Of a DNA stretch of 64,000 bases, positions 25,757-34,232 are shown piece by piece (the first letter of the stretch is position 1; the number at the start of each line of letters is the position of its first letter). Source of the DNA: Streptomyces sp. NBC_00443 (lineage in GTDB: Bacteria > Actinomycetota > Actinomycetes > Streptomycetales > Streptomycetaceae); assembly GCF_036014175.1 (NCBI RefSeq), contig NZ_CP107917.1, positions 4,464,001 to 4,528,000 on the forward strand, written 5' to 3'. The position numbers and the translations under genes are program-made. The notes below the pieces were generated by a model. It made no database searches, was not told the DNA's origin, and was given only the letters and a program-made list of their open reading frames with translations.

Positions 25757-26209
25757 CTAGGTTCCATGCTCCACGAGGCGTGCTTCCAGATCCCGAAGGT
25801 CCTTGGCGAGGTTGCCCCGCACCTGGCGTGCGAGCAGCGGGGCGGCGAGCCGGTAGAAGCCACCTCCTCCGCCGCGGACACGGATGCGGGCAAGGGTGCC
25901 GTCAGGGTGGGGCTCGAAGGTGTACGTGACGTGCATCGGCATCGGGCCCGCCACCGAGACCATGTCGAGCAGCCCCGGCGGGTCGTACGCGGCGACCCGC
26001 AGCACGTAGTCGATACGGCGGCCCAGGAAGTGCGCCGTCCGCGTGACCTCGGCCCCGGCGCCGAAACCCCCGCTGTCCGCCTCCCGAGTCAGCTCGGCCG
26101 TACGGATCCCTTGGGTCCACTCGGCGTCGTGCCGCCAGTCCATGGCGTACGCGGCCACCTGCTCGCGCGGCAGCGGGACGACCCGCTCGGCCGTCACGTC
26201 GATCGTCAT
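25757..26209 (-). CDS. SRPBCC-family (polyketide cyclase/START-like) protein
   Basis: 150-aa helix-grip protein that probably binds a hydrophobic ligand: AERVVPLPREQVAAYAMDWR at the N-terminus, TRTAHFLGRRIDYVLRVAAY, HVTYTFEPHPDGTLARIRV, and the long C-terminal helix RQVRGNLAKDLRDLEARLVE. ATG 26209 follows GGAAGGTGGAG. A far longer open frame upstream is antisense or out-of-frame sequence of the neighbouring membrane gene. Ligand unknown. Confidence 0.85.
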   Translation of the reverse strand: MTIDVTAERVVPLPREQVAAYAMDWRHDAEWTQGIRTAELTREADSGGFGAGAEVTRTAHFLGRRIDYVLRVAAYDPPGLLDMVSVAGPMPMHVTYTFEPHPDGTLARIRVRGGGGGFYRLAAPLLARQVRGNLAKDLRDLEARLVEHGT

Positions 26210-26238
26210 GTCTCCACCTTCCTCGCTCCCGCCCGGCG

Positions 26239-27570
26239 TCACCATCCGGTGAGCAGCAGATGGTTGAGGAGGAGGGCGAGTACGGCCTGGGCGGTGAGCC
26301 AGGCGCGGGGTCGGGTGAGGAACGCGCAGGCCGGCAGCAGCCACACCGCGAACGGGAGCCAGATGCGTTCCGTCTCGGCCTTGCTCATGCCGGACAGGTC
26401 GGCGACCAGGAGGGCCAGGAGAGCGGCGGACACGAGAACGGCGAGGGCGACATGGCCGGGAGGTTCGGTGCGCCGCCGAACCAGCACGGCACCCGTCCGT
26501 CGCAGCCCTGCTGCCGTCGCCAGGCCCGTGATCAGGACCGTGCAGGCGAGGTTCGCCCACACCCAGTAGCCGTAGGGGCGGATGCCGCCCACACCCTGGT
26601 AGTAGCGCGGGACCAGGAGGTGGTACGCCTCCCACCAGTCGAATCCGGCGAGGGTGAAGGCCATGGGCACCACGGCCAGACCGGCGACCAACGCCGCGAG
26701 CAGCACGGGCCGTTCCCGCACACTCCGTCGACCCAGCAGCAATACCGCCGCGCCGATCAGCGCGACGAGTGTGAGGCCGTACGAGAGGTAGCAGGTGAGC
26801 CCGAACAGCAGTCCAGATGCTGCTGCCCACCACAATGACCGTCCCCTGATCGCGAGCGCCAGCAGCGCCACGGCCCACGCCGCGACCGCCGCGAAGTACG
26901 CGTCGGCCGAGGCTCCCATCCACACCGCGGCCGGGGCCAGGACCAGGAAGGGTGCCGCTCGTCGCGCGAGGCTCTCTCCGGCCAGCGCCCGTACCGCGAC
27001 CAGCGCGGCCACACATGCTGTCGCGCCGACGGCGATGCACCACACCCCGGCCCACCCTCCGCCCCGCAGGCCCACCCGGTCGAGGAGGACGAAGGTGAGC
27101 GGCGCCGCCGGAGGGTGCCCGGCGACATGGGCGGGCCAGTTGTCCGGTGATTCCACGAGGATGTGGTGGGTGAAGTCCCGAAGGGTGGCCGGGATGTCGT
27201 CGAAGCGGTCGATGACCTGGAGGTATTCGTGGCGGGCGGTCAGACGGCCCGCGATGCCACGCTGCCAGCCGTCGATCAGGGCAAGGGAGGCGATCCAGGC
27301 TGTTGCCGACGCCCAGGCCGTCGCGAGCAGGGCCTGCCAGGGCAGCCGGGCGGCGAGGACGGGACCGTAGACGACACCGGCTGCCGCCACGACCAGGGCC
27401 GCGGGGGTGCCGGGACCGACGTGTGGGTCCCAAGTGGCGAGTACCGGTGGCCACTTGACGAACAGAGTGTGGCGGGAGTGCTGGATGTGCCGTCCGACCA
27501 GGACGGCCGCCGTAACGAGGAGCGCGGCGGCCAGGGCGGCGTACAGATCGCGGAGGAGGGGGCGGGTCAC
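26239..27570 (-). CDS. Polytopic glycosyltransferase-like membrane protein
   Basis: 443 aa with about eleven hydrophobic segments. The first lumenal loop contains FDDIPATLRDFTHHILVESP and HVAGHPPAAPLTFVLLDRVG. The order of TM1, acidic loop, then GHPP motif resembles the GT-C fold (PMT/ArnT-like). A second notable loop reads YYQGVGGIRPYGYWVWANL. It starts with GTG at 27570, back to back with the molybdenum oxidoreductase gene across 113 bases. Sugar donor and acceptor cannot be deduced. Confidence 0.75.
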   Translation of the reverse strand: MTRPLLRDLYAALAAALLVTAAVLVGRHIQHSRHTLFVKWPPVLATWDPHVGPGTPAALVVAAAGVVYGPVLAARLPWQALLATAWASATAWIASLALIDGWQRGIAGRLTARHEYLQVIDRFDDIPATLRDFTHHILVESPDNWPAHVAGHPPAAPLTFVLLDRVGLRGGGWAGVWCIAVGATACVAALVAVRALAGESLARRAAPFLVLAPAAVWMGASADAYFAAVAAWAVALLALAIRGRSLWWAAASGLLFGLTCYLSYGLTLVALIGAAVLLLGRRSVRERPVLLAALVAGLAVVPMAFTLAGFDWWEAYHLLVPRYYQGVGGIRPYGYWVWANLACTVLITGLATAAGLRRTGAVLVRRRTEPPGHVALAVLVSAALLALLVADLSGMSKAETERIWLPFAVWLLPACAFLTRPRAWLTAQAVLALLLNHLLLTGW

Positions 27571-27683
27571 CTCCGTACGCTAGGCCGGGCGGCGCGGAAG
27601 ATACGGCCGTCCGGGCCGCATGTCAGCGTTTCGGCATGGGTCGCGGGCCCGCTTCGGGGGTGTCTCGGACCTACGGTCGAGCC

Positions 27684-28955
27684 ATGACACGGTCTCCTTC
27701 CTCGCCGGGCTTCTGGCGCAGTCCCCTGCGCGGTCCGTGGCTGACGTCCGTGCTCGGTGTGGTGCTGCTCGGCGGGATCACGGTGCTGTTCGTGACCGGG
27801 CTGGTGTCCTACGCCGCCTACAACCCGAACCTTGCACGGGTCAACGACCAGACCCCGGACAAGGGGATCCTGGGCTTCTACCTCTTCCCTTGGCCCACCG
27901 ACCCGCACTGGCTGTACCGGCTCAACCAGGGCGTCCATGTCACCCTCGGCATCACGCTGATCCCCGTGCTGCTGGCCAAGCTGTGGTCGGTGATCCCGAG
28001 GCTGTTCGCGCTGCCGCCGGCCCGCTCACTCGCGCACGCCCTCGAGCGGATCTCCCTGCTGCTCCTGGTCGGCGGCGCGCTGTTCGAGTTCGTGACGGGC
28101 GTGCTCAACATCCAGCTGGACTACATCTTTCCGGGGTCCTTCTACACCCTGCACTTCTACGGGGCGTGGGTCTTCATCGCCGCGTTCGTCGCCCACGCCG
28201 TACTGAAGATTCCTGCGGCGGTGGGGAACCTACGCCAGCTCGGGGACGAGGAACCGTCCGAACCGGCCACGTCGAACCCGGCCCCGCTGAATGCGGCCCC
28301 GTCCGATCTGGTCTCCCCGCGCCCGGATCCGCCGACCGTGTCGCGGCGCGGTGCCCTGTGGTTCGTCGGGGGTGGCTCGCTGCTGCTGTTTGCGACGACC
28401 GTCGGGCAGAGCTTCGACGGGTTGCCGCGGCGCACCGCCCTGCTGGCCCCGCGCGGTGGAGCCGAACCCGGCAGCGGCCCGAACGGCTTCCAGATCAACA
28501 AGACAGCCCGGTACGCCGGGATCGACGCGTCGGAGACGGCCGACGGCGCCTGGCGACTCGTCGTGACCGGACGCACCGGCACCGTCCGCCTGAGCCGTGC
28601 CCAGCTGGCCCGGCTTACCCTGCACAGCGCGGCGTTGCCCATCGCCTGTGTCGAGGGCTGGTCTACGTCCGACCAGTGGTGGCGCGGGGTGCGGCTGAGC
28701 GACCTCGCCGCGCTCGTCGGGTATGACGACGATTCACCGGACGTGCTCGTCGAGTCCCTGCAGCGGCGCGGAGCCTTCCGCCGTGCCGCCCTGCGGGCCA
28801 ACCAGGTCGCCGACCCGCGCTCCCTGCTCGCCCTGTACGTCAACGGCGAGGACCTGTCCCCCGACCATGGCTTCCCGGCGCGGGTCATCGTGCCCGCGGC
28901 GCCCGGCGTGCTGAACACCAAGTGGGTGGCCCGCATGACGTTCGGAGAACTCTGA
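27684..28955 (+). CDS. Membrane-anchored molybdopterin-dependent oxidoreductase with cytochrome b-like N-terminus
   Basis: 423 aa combining two parts. Residues 1-200 hold four transmembrane helices with paired His (VTGLVSYAAYNPN, LNQGVHVTLGITLIPVLLAK, LHFYGAWVFIAAFVAHAVLK), like a cytochrome b561-type subunit. After a Pro/Ser linker comes another hydrophobic segment (GALWFVGGGSLLLFATT) and then a sulfite-oxidase-type molybdopterin domain with the molybdenum-ligating Cys at about residue 322 (PIACVEGWSTSDQWWRGVRL). The molybdopterin part thus probably lies outside the membrane. ATG 27684 gives a sensible N-in first helix. It overlaps the next gene by one base. Substrate unknown; YedYZ-like electron transfer is plausible. 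Confidence 0.85.
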   Translation: MTRSPSSPGFWRSPLRGPWLTSVLGVVLLGGITVLFVTGLVSYAAYNPNLARVNDQTPDKGILGFYLFPWPTDPHWLYRLNQGVHVTLGITLIPVLLAKLWSVIPRLFALPPARSLAHALERISLLLLVGGALFEFVTGVLNIQLDYIFPGSFYTLHFYGAWVFIAAFVAHAVLKIPAAVGNLRQLGDEEPSEPATSNPAPLNAAPSDLVSPRPDPPTVSRRGALWFVGGGSLLLFATTVGQSFDGLPRRTALLAPRGGAEPGSGPNGFQINKTARYAGIDASETADGAWRLVVTGRTGTVRLSRAQLARLTLHSAALPIACVEGWSTSDQWWRGVRLSDLAALVGYDDDSPDVLVESLQRRGAFRRAALRANQVADPRSLLALYVNGEDLSPDHGFPARVIVPAAPGVLNTKWVARMTFGEL

Positions 28956-29416
28956 TGCGCCGACCGCGGATCCCTGTAGGTAGTCCCTTCCAAATTCTGC
29001 TGCTCGCGGCCTCGTTCGCCCTCGCCGGCTATGCAGGCGTTCGCCTCCTCGCCGGCGACTGGTTTGCGGTGGCGGTGTGGTTCGTGGGCGCGGCGCTGCT
29101 GCACGATCTCGTCCTGCTGCCGCTGTACGCGGTGGCGGACCGCTCCGTCGTACGAGGGCTCGACGCGGCAGGCCACCGGGAGTGGGTGAACTACGTCCGT
29201 GTCCCGTCAGCGCTGTCCGGTCTGCTCCTGCTCGTGTGGTTCCCGCTGATCAGCGGGAAGGTGGAGCGGCGCTACCAGCTGGGCACCGGACTGTCCTCGG
29301 AAGGCTTCCTCGCTCGATGGCTGCTGATCACCGCCGTGCTCTTCGCCGGCTCGGCGCTGCTGCTGGCGCTGCGGCTGCGCAGGGCGACGAAGCAGCGGCC
29401 GCCGGCCGTCCAGTGA
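28955..29416 (+). CDS. Small membrane protein linked to the molybdenum oxidoreductase
   Basis: 153 aa with four hydrophobic segments (FQILLLAASFALAGYAGVRL, WFAVAVWFVGAALLHDLVLL, LSGLLLLVWFPLISG, LLITAVLFAGSALLLALRL) and a basic C-terminus. The ATG shares one base with the preceding stop (TGATG), so it is translated with the oxidoreductase and may be an accessory subunit. Its last 145 bases overlap the convergent methyltransferase gene. Family not recognised. Confidence 0.78.
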   Translation: MRRPRIPVGSPFQILLLAASFALAGYAGVRLLAGDWFAVAVWFVGAALLHDLVLLPLYAVADRSVVRGLDAAGHREWVNYVRVPSALSGLLLLVWFPLISGKVERRYQLGTGLSSEGFLARWLLITAVLFAGSALLLALRLRRATKQRPPAVQ

Positions 29417-30024
29417 CCGACGGCACTCCACCGTCTGCGGCGGGCGTGCCGCAGCAGGGCCGGGGTGCCGAGCCGCGCCCAGAGGAACCTGCCGTCGGAC
29501 GTGGGACAGTCGACGACGTCGACGACCTGGACCTCGACGCGCTCGTCGACGTCCACTGCTGCCGTCTCGGCGATCAACAGGCCGCCCGGGGAAAGGAGCC
29601 CGGCCACCCGGTCCAGCAGAGCACGCGGATCGCCGTCGATGCCGATGCTGCCGTCCATGAGCAGGACGGTGTCCCAGCGACCCTCGCCGGGCAGGGGGTC
29701 GAAGACGGAGCGCCGCAGTGCCTCGCCCCCCAGCCGCACGGCGCTGTGGACGGCGGCCTCGCTGACGTCGATGCCGAGGACGGGCCGGCCACGGGCGGCG
29801 AGTTCCGCGACCAGGCGCCCGGGGCCGCAGCCGACGTCCAGCACGGCGCCCTCACACCTGTCCAGAACGTCCAGATCGACCGGGTCGGCGTGCGCGCACC
29901 AGCGTTCGACGTCGAGGGGCAGCAGCCAGCCGTCGGTGCGACGCAGGAACAGCGGGCCACGGCCCGCGCGCAGGGCGGTGGCGTAGGGGTCGGCGGCGGC
30001 CCAGGCCGCGGGCGTCGTGTTCAT
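29272..30024 (-). CDS. Class I SAM-dependent methyltransferase
   Basis: 250-aa frame. The Rossmann core is clear: motif I GAVLDVGCGPGRLVAELAARG, LGIDVSEAAVHSAV, WDTVLLMDGSIGIDGDP, and LLDRVAGLLSPGGLLIAET. From about residue 215 the sequence becomes Ser/Arg-rich and antisense-like, because the frame runs 145 bases into the convergent membrane protein gene. Either the proteins truly overlap or a stop was lost near 29410-29430. Methyl acceptor unknown; such genes are common beside this type of oxidoreductase. Confidence 0.8.
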   Translation of the reverse strand: MNTTPAAWAAADPYATALRAGRGPLFLRRTDGWLLPLDVERWCAHADPVDLDVLDRCEGAVLDVGCGPGRLVAELAARGRPVLGIDVSEAAVHSAVRLGGEALRRSVFDPLPGEGRWDTVLLMDGSIGIDGDPRALLDRVAGLLSPGGLLIAETAAVDVDERVEVQVVDVVDCPTSDGRFLWARLGTPALLRHARRRRWSAVGHWTAGGRCFVALRSRSASSSAEPAKSTAVISSHRARKPSEDSPVPSW

Positions 30025-30281
30025 CGGCGCCTCGCCGGCCGGTACCGGGCCGGCCGGGCCGCGAACTTCCCGTGATCCGGATCGGTGGTCACGGCTCTCA
30101 CTCTACGAAGGGAAGCCAGGCAAATCGGTCTGTGCTGCTTGTGAAACGCGGACGTCGGAGCGCCGGAAACCGATGGAGGCGGCCCCGGAAGCGGGCCCGA
30201 TACGAGGCCGCCGCCTGGTCCCCGCTGCTGCCGAGTTCTCGTACACCTTCTGTCGCCTGCCGCAGGCATCCGTGGCCGGTG

Positions 30282-31340
30282 TCAGAGTTCCTCGTTCGGC
30301 CAGTCCAGCAGCCGGGCACCGATCACCGCGGTCTGGAGTATGTAACGGTGAGCCGGATCGGCGGGGTTGGCGCCGGTGAGCTTGTGGATGCGCTCCAGCC
30401 GATAGGTCAGGGCCCGCACGCTGAGCGAGAGGCGGCGGGCGGCCTCGGCGGCCACGCAGCCCGAATCGAAGTAGGCGGTGAGGGTGCCGAGGAGAGGCCC
30501 CGCGCCACCGCGAGCCGCGGTGAGCGGGCCGAGGCTGTTCAGCACGAGGTCGGCCATGGCTTGCCGGTCACGGGTCAGGACGGGGTACACGAGCAGGTCG
30601 GCAGCGCGCAGGACCGGGTCCTCCAGCTCCAGACGTTCGGCCAGTTCCAAGGCGTTGAGCGCCTCTTCGTACGAGTGGACGACTCCGCCGGCGCCGGGCT
30701 GTGCGCGGCCGATGGCGACCTGGCCGCCTTCCGTGGCCGCGTGGGCCTGCTTGGCGAAATACGCGAGGACCTCGTCCTGGTGGCCGGGGGCGATGCACAG
30801 CATGCGGCCGTCCTTGGTGGTGAGCAGGATGCTGCGGTCGCCGAAGCGGGAGATGAGCGCGCGTTCCACCTGTTGGGGAACCTTGTCGCCTTCGTCGTAG
30901 GCGGTGGGACCCTGGGCGACGGCCACGGCGTGGGCGTGTGAGAGGCGCAGGCCGAAGCGTTCGGCGCGTTCGGCGAGACGGCCCAGGTCGCTGCGTCCGT
31001 AGAGGAGGTCGTCGATGAACTCCCGGCGAGCGGCCTCCTCTTGGCGCACGGCGTGGCGTTGGGCGCGTTCGTAGCCCTCGGAGAAGGCGTCTATGACGTG
31101 GTGCAGGGCGGCCAAGGCGCTGTCGGCCGTGCCGGGAGCGGTCGGCCATGCCGCGCGGGCGGCGGTCAGATGGGCGCTGACGAGGGCGCGCAGTCCGTGA
31201 CCGGCGTCCGCGGCCAGCTCACCGAGCTCCTGGCGGGAAGTGACTTCCTCCCTAGTGAGGCGCCGCCCCGTGGCCGAGACCTCGGCCAGAATCTGGGCAC
31301 AGCCCTCCACATAGTGCTCGGGAATGTCCCGTTCCGTCAT
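30282..31340 (-). CDS. PucR/CdaR-type helix-turn-helix regulator
   Basis: 352 aa. The N-terminal two thirds is a sensory region without a recognised ligand domain, with a GGDEF-like CdaR segment (SHAHAVAVAQGPTAY, ILLTTKDGRMLCIAPGHQ, GGQVAIGRAQPGAGGVVHSY). The C-terminal PucR-type helix-turn-helix contains TLTAYFDSGCVAAEAARRLS and VRALTYRLERIHKLTGANPA. It is divergent from the membrane protein-flotillin-ATPase cluster, with 247 bases between, and is therefore the likely local regulator. Inverted repeats at 31414-31428 and 31485-31520 are candidate sites. Confidence 0.85.
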   Translation of the reverse strand: MTERDIPEHYVEGCAQILAEVSATGRRLTREEVTSRQELGELAADAGHGLRALVSAHLTAARAAWPTAPGTADSALAALHHVIDAFSEGYERAQRHAVRQEEAARREFIDDLLYGRSDLGRLAERAERFGLRLSHAHAVAVAQGPTAYDEGDKVPQQVERALISRFGDRSILLTTKDGRMLCIAPGHQDEVLAYFAKQAHAATEGGQVAIGRAQPGAGGVVHSYEEALNALELAERLELEDPVLRAADLLVYPVLTRDRQAMADLVLNSLGPLTAARGGAGPLLGTLTAYFDSGCVAAEAARRLSLSVRALTYRLERIHKLTGANPADPAHRYILQTAVIGARLLDWPNEEL

Positions 31341-31413
31341 GTCGCCCCCGGGTTCTTAACGCGCCGATGACGGTTTCTTAGCGGTTCACCGGCATGTAGA
31401 CCCTAGTGAACGC

Positions 31414-31428
31414 TGCCGGAAACCGGCA
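31414..31428. promoter_or_regulatory. Inverted repeat TGCCGG-N3-CCGGCA
   Basis: Perfect 6-bp arms with 3-base spacing in the region between the PucR-type gene and the flotillin cluster. The same core, with longer arms, occurs at 42813-42831 upstream of the CPA1 antiporter. It may be an operator for a regulator shared by both loci. Confidence 0.4.
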
Positions 31429-31484
31429 ATGCGCTGACGCGTGCCTGCCGTGCACCATGACCTAGGGGGAGCACTACGGGGGAT

Positions 31485-31520
31485 TCCGGTGCCGGACACC
31501 GGCAGGTGTCCGGCACCGGA
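31485..31520. promoter_or_regulatory. Perfect 16-bp inverted repeat before the flotillin cluster
   Basis: Arms TCCGGTGCCGGACACC (31485-31500) and its exact complement (31505-31520) surround a 4-base loop ggca. It lies 67 bases before the start at 31588. As RNA it would be a very stable leader hairpin; as DNA it could bind a dimer. No T tract follows, so it is not a classic terminator. Confidence 0.6.
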
Positions 31521-31587
31521 GCCCGGATCGCCCGATGCGCCACCGAGCACGCGGGACCACCACTGCGGGCGGAAAGGGGGACCAACG

Positions 31588-32019
31588 ATGCGGACGTTTC
31601 TGGCAGTGGCCACCGGCCTGCCCACGATCCTGCTGACCGCCGCCCTCGTCGTGATGGTGTGCTTCTGGTTCCTGGTTGCCGCCGGCTTCACCACCGCCTA
31701 CAGCTTCGACGCGGACCTTGACCTTCGTGCGTGGGGCATGGGCGGCGTACCGGTGACGATCGCCGTCTCCTCGCTGACAGTTCTCGCCTGGTCCCTGAGC
31801 GTCGGCGGGACTCTCGTGCTGGTCGTGTTCACGTCGCCGGGACCCGCCACCGGACTGCTGCGCATGGTCGTGCCGGCCCTGGCACTGCCCGCCGCGTGGC
31901 GGATGACCCGCCTGTTGGTACGGCCCCTGCACCGTCTCTTCCCCGATGAACCCGGTCTGCCCGGCCTGGGCCGGACACGGGACCGTGACCACTGGGACGA
32001 CTCGGACCGCGCAGCCTGA
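31588..32019 (+). CDS. Small membrane protein, first gene of the flotillin cluster
   Basis: 143 aa with hydrophobic segments at about 5-32 (GLPTILLTAALVVMVCFWFL), 53-85 (VPVTIAVSSLTVLAWSLSVG) and 93-110 (LLRMVVPALALPAAW). The C-terminus is charged (LGRTRDRDHWDDSDRAA). ATG 31588 has GGAAAGGGGG upstream. Size and position before a flotillin gene resemble YqiJ, but the OB-fold domain of YqiJ is absent, so I call it only by context. It is 92 bases before the flotillin gene. Confidence 0.75.
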   Translation: MRTFLAVATGLPTILLTAALVVMVCFWFLVAAGFTTAYSFDADLDLRAWGMGGVPVTIAVSSLTVLAWSLSVGGTLVLVVFTSPGPATGLLRMVVPALALPAAWRMTRLLVRPLHRLFPDEPGLPGLGRTRDRDHWDDSDRAA

Positions 32020-32111
32020 CACACGGCTCCATCGGGTCGCGGGCCCGCCCTCCCCCCCCCAGCGCCACCTTCCTCACGCATCACCTTCCTTATGCCTCAA
32101 GGACGTATGCC

Positions 32112-34148
32112 ATGAATGCCATCACTCTGGGCGTCGGCGTGCTCATCGCCGTCACCGCACTCGCCGTCCTCGTCGTCTCCCAGCTGTTCCGCAAGGTGGA
32201 GCAGGGCAAGGCGCTGATCGTCTCCAAACTGCGCAAGGTCGATGTGACCTTCACAGGGCAGGTCGTGCTGCCCGTGCTGCACAAGGCCGAGGTCATGGAC
32301 ATCTCGGTGAAGGCCATCGAGATCACGCGGACCGGCAAGGACGGGCTGATCTGCCGGGACAACATACGTGCCGACATCCGGATCACGTTCTTCGTGAAGG
32401 TCAGCAAGACGGTCGAGGACGTCATCAAGGTCGCCCAGGCGGTCGGGACCGCGCGGGCGAGTGACCGGGACACGTTGCAGGAGCTGTTCCACGCGAAGTT
32501 CTCCGAGGCGCTGAAGACCGTCGGCAAGCAGTTGGACTTCACCGACCTGTACACCAAGCGCGACGAGCTGCGGTACCGGATCATCGAGGTCATCGGCGTC
32601 GACCTGAACGGTTACCACCTGGAGGACGCGGCGATCGACTACCTGGAGCAGACGCCGCTGACCCAGCTCGACCCGGCCAACGTCCTCGACGCCCAGGGCA
32701 TCCGCAAGATCACGGAGCTGACGGCCGTCGAGCACGTGCGCACCAACGAGGCCCAGCGCACCGAGGAGAAGGAGATCACGCGGCAGAACGTCGACGCCCG
32801 TGAAGCCATCCTGGAGCTGGAGCGCCGGCAGGTCGACGCGGAGACCAAGCAGAAGCGGGAGATCGCGACCGTACGGGCCCGGGAGGAGGCCGAGACGGCG
32901 CGGGTGATGGAGGAGGAGCGGCTGCGGGCGCAGGGCGCGTTCCTGGCCACGGAGGAGAAGCTCGGCGTGCAGCGCGAGAACCAGGCTCGCGAGGTCGCCG
33001 TCGCCGCGATGAACCGCGAGCGGGTCATTGCCGTCGAGAACGAGCGCATCGAGAAGGACCGCCTTCTCGAAGTCATCGCGAGGGAGCGGGAGACGCAGCT
33101 GACCCGGATCGCCGCCGAGAAGGAAGTCGAGGCGGAGAAGCGGGAGATCGCCGAGGTCATCCGGGAGCGGGTCGCGGTGGACCGTACGGTCGCCGAGCAG
33201 GAGGAGTCCATCAAGAAGCTGCGTGCCGTGGAGGAGGCGGAGCGGCAGCGGCAGGCCGTGATCATCGCCGCCGAGGCGGAGGCGCAGGAGAAGCTGGTCA
33301 AGGACATCAAGGCCGCCGAGGCAGCCGAGCAGGTGGCAACGCACCACGCGTCCGAGGAACTCACCCTGGCCGAGGCCCGGTTGAAGACGGCCGACCTCGA
33401 CGCCCGCGCCAAGCTCCGCCTCGCCGAGGGCGTCCAGGCCGAAGCCGCCGCCGAAGGGCTCGCCGCCGTCCAGGTCCGCGACAAGGAAGCCGATGTCATC
33501 GAGAAGGTCGGCCGTGCGGAGGCCGTCGCCACCGAGGCCCGGCTGCGGGCCGAAGCGGAGGGCGCGCAGGTCCAGGCACTGGCGGAGGCCGCGGCCATCG
33601 GCGAGAAGCTCAAGGCCGAGGCGGAGGGTCTGACCCAGAAGGCCGCCGCGATGGCCGCCCTTGACGACGCCTCGCGCGGCCACGAGGAGTACCGGCTGCG
33701 CATCCAGGCGGACAAGGAGATCCGCCTCGCCGGGCTCGACGTACAGCGCCAGGTCGCCGAGGCACAGGCCACGGTGATCGCCACCGGGCTGGAGAACGCC
33801 GACATCAACATCGTCGGCGGCGAGTCGGTCTTCTTCGACCGGCTGGTGTCCTCGATCGCGCTCGGTAAGGGCGTCGACGGCTTCATCCAGCACTCCGAGA
33901 CCGCGCAGGCGCTGGCCGGGCCCTGGCTGGACGGCACCTCCAGCTTCACCGACGACCTGAGCCGCATCCTCGGCTCGGTCTCCACGGCCGACGTGCAGAA
34001 CCTGACCGTATCGACGTTGCTGATGAAGCTGATGAGGACCGGCGGGGCCGATTCGGGGCGGCTCCAGCAACTGCTCGACAAGGCAGGCGAGTTGGGTCTG
34101 GCGGACAAGCCGCTCACCGCACTCAACGGCAAGGCCGTCCACGCCTGA
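32112..34148 (+). CDS. Flotillin-like SPFH protein (YqiK type)
   Basis: 678 aa. N-terminal membrane helix (LGVGVLIAVTALAVLVVSQL), SPFH domain at about 28-200 (FRKVEQGKALIVSKLRKVDV, VMDISVKAIEITRTGKDGLI, DNIRADIRITFFVKVSKTVE). A very long Glu/Ala/Arg coiled coil follows to about 560, with QVDAETKQKREIATVRAREE-like and EAAAEGLAAVQVRDKEADVI-like stretches. The C-terminal domain is globular (INIVGGESVFFDRLVSSIAL). It should scaffold membrane microdomains on the cytoplasmic face. It is followed after 84 bases by the giant AAA+ gene, with a strong hairpin between. Confidence 0.9.
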   Translation: MNAITLGVGVLIAVTALAVLVVSQLFRKVEQGKALIVSKLRKVDVTFTGQVVLPVLHKAEVMDISVKAIEITRTGKDGLICRDNIRADIRITFFVKVSKTVEDVIKVAQAVGTARASDRDTLQELFHAKFSEALKTVGKQLDFTDLYTKRDELRYRIIEVIGVDLNGYHLEDAAIDYLEQTPLTQLDPANVLDAQGIRKITELTAVEHVRTNEAQRTEEKEITRQNVDAREAILELERRQVDAETKQKREIATVRAREEAETARVMEEERLRAQGAFLATEEKLGVQRENQAREVAVAAMNRERVIAVENERIEKDRLLEVIARERETQLTRIAAEKEVEAEKREIAEVIRERVAVDRTVAEQEESIKKLRAVEEAERQRQAVIIAAEAEAQEKLVKDIKAAEAAEQVATHHASEELTLAEARLKTADLDARAKLRLAEGVQAEAAAEGLAAVQVRDKEADVIEKVGRAEAVATEARLRAEAEGAQVQALAEAAAIGEKLKAEAEGLTQKAAAMAALDDASRGHEEYRLRIQADKEIRLAGLDVQRQVAEAQATVIATGLENADINIVGGESVFFDRLVSSIALGKGVDGFIQHSETAQALAGPWLDGTSSFTDDLSRILGSVSTADVQNLTVSTLLMKLMRTGGADSGRLQQLLDKAGELGLADKPLTALNGKAVHA

Positions 34149-34163
34149 CCGTCTCCCTCCCCA

Positions 34164-34202
34164 GGTCCGGAGCCGCCGCACAGGGGACGGCGGCTCCGGA
34201 CC
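34164..34202 (+). terminator. Strong hairpin between flotillin and AAA+ genes
   Basis: Perfect 15-bp arms (34164-34178 GGTCCGGAGCCGCCG and 34188-34202) around a 9-base loop, starting 15 bases after the flotillin stop and ending 30 before the ATPase start. There is no T tract. It could be a partial terminator or a 3'-stabilising element that lowers ATPase expression relative to flotillin, or the binding site of a dimeric protein. Confidence 0.65.
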
Positions 34203-34232
34203 GTGTTCTTCCGACGTCCTGAAAGGGAATCC

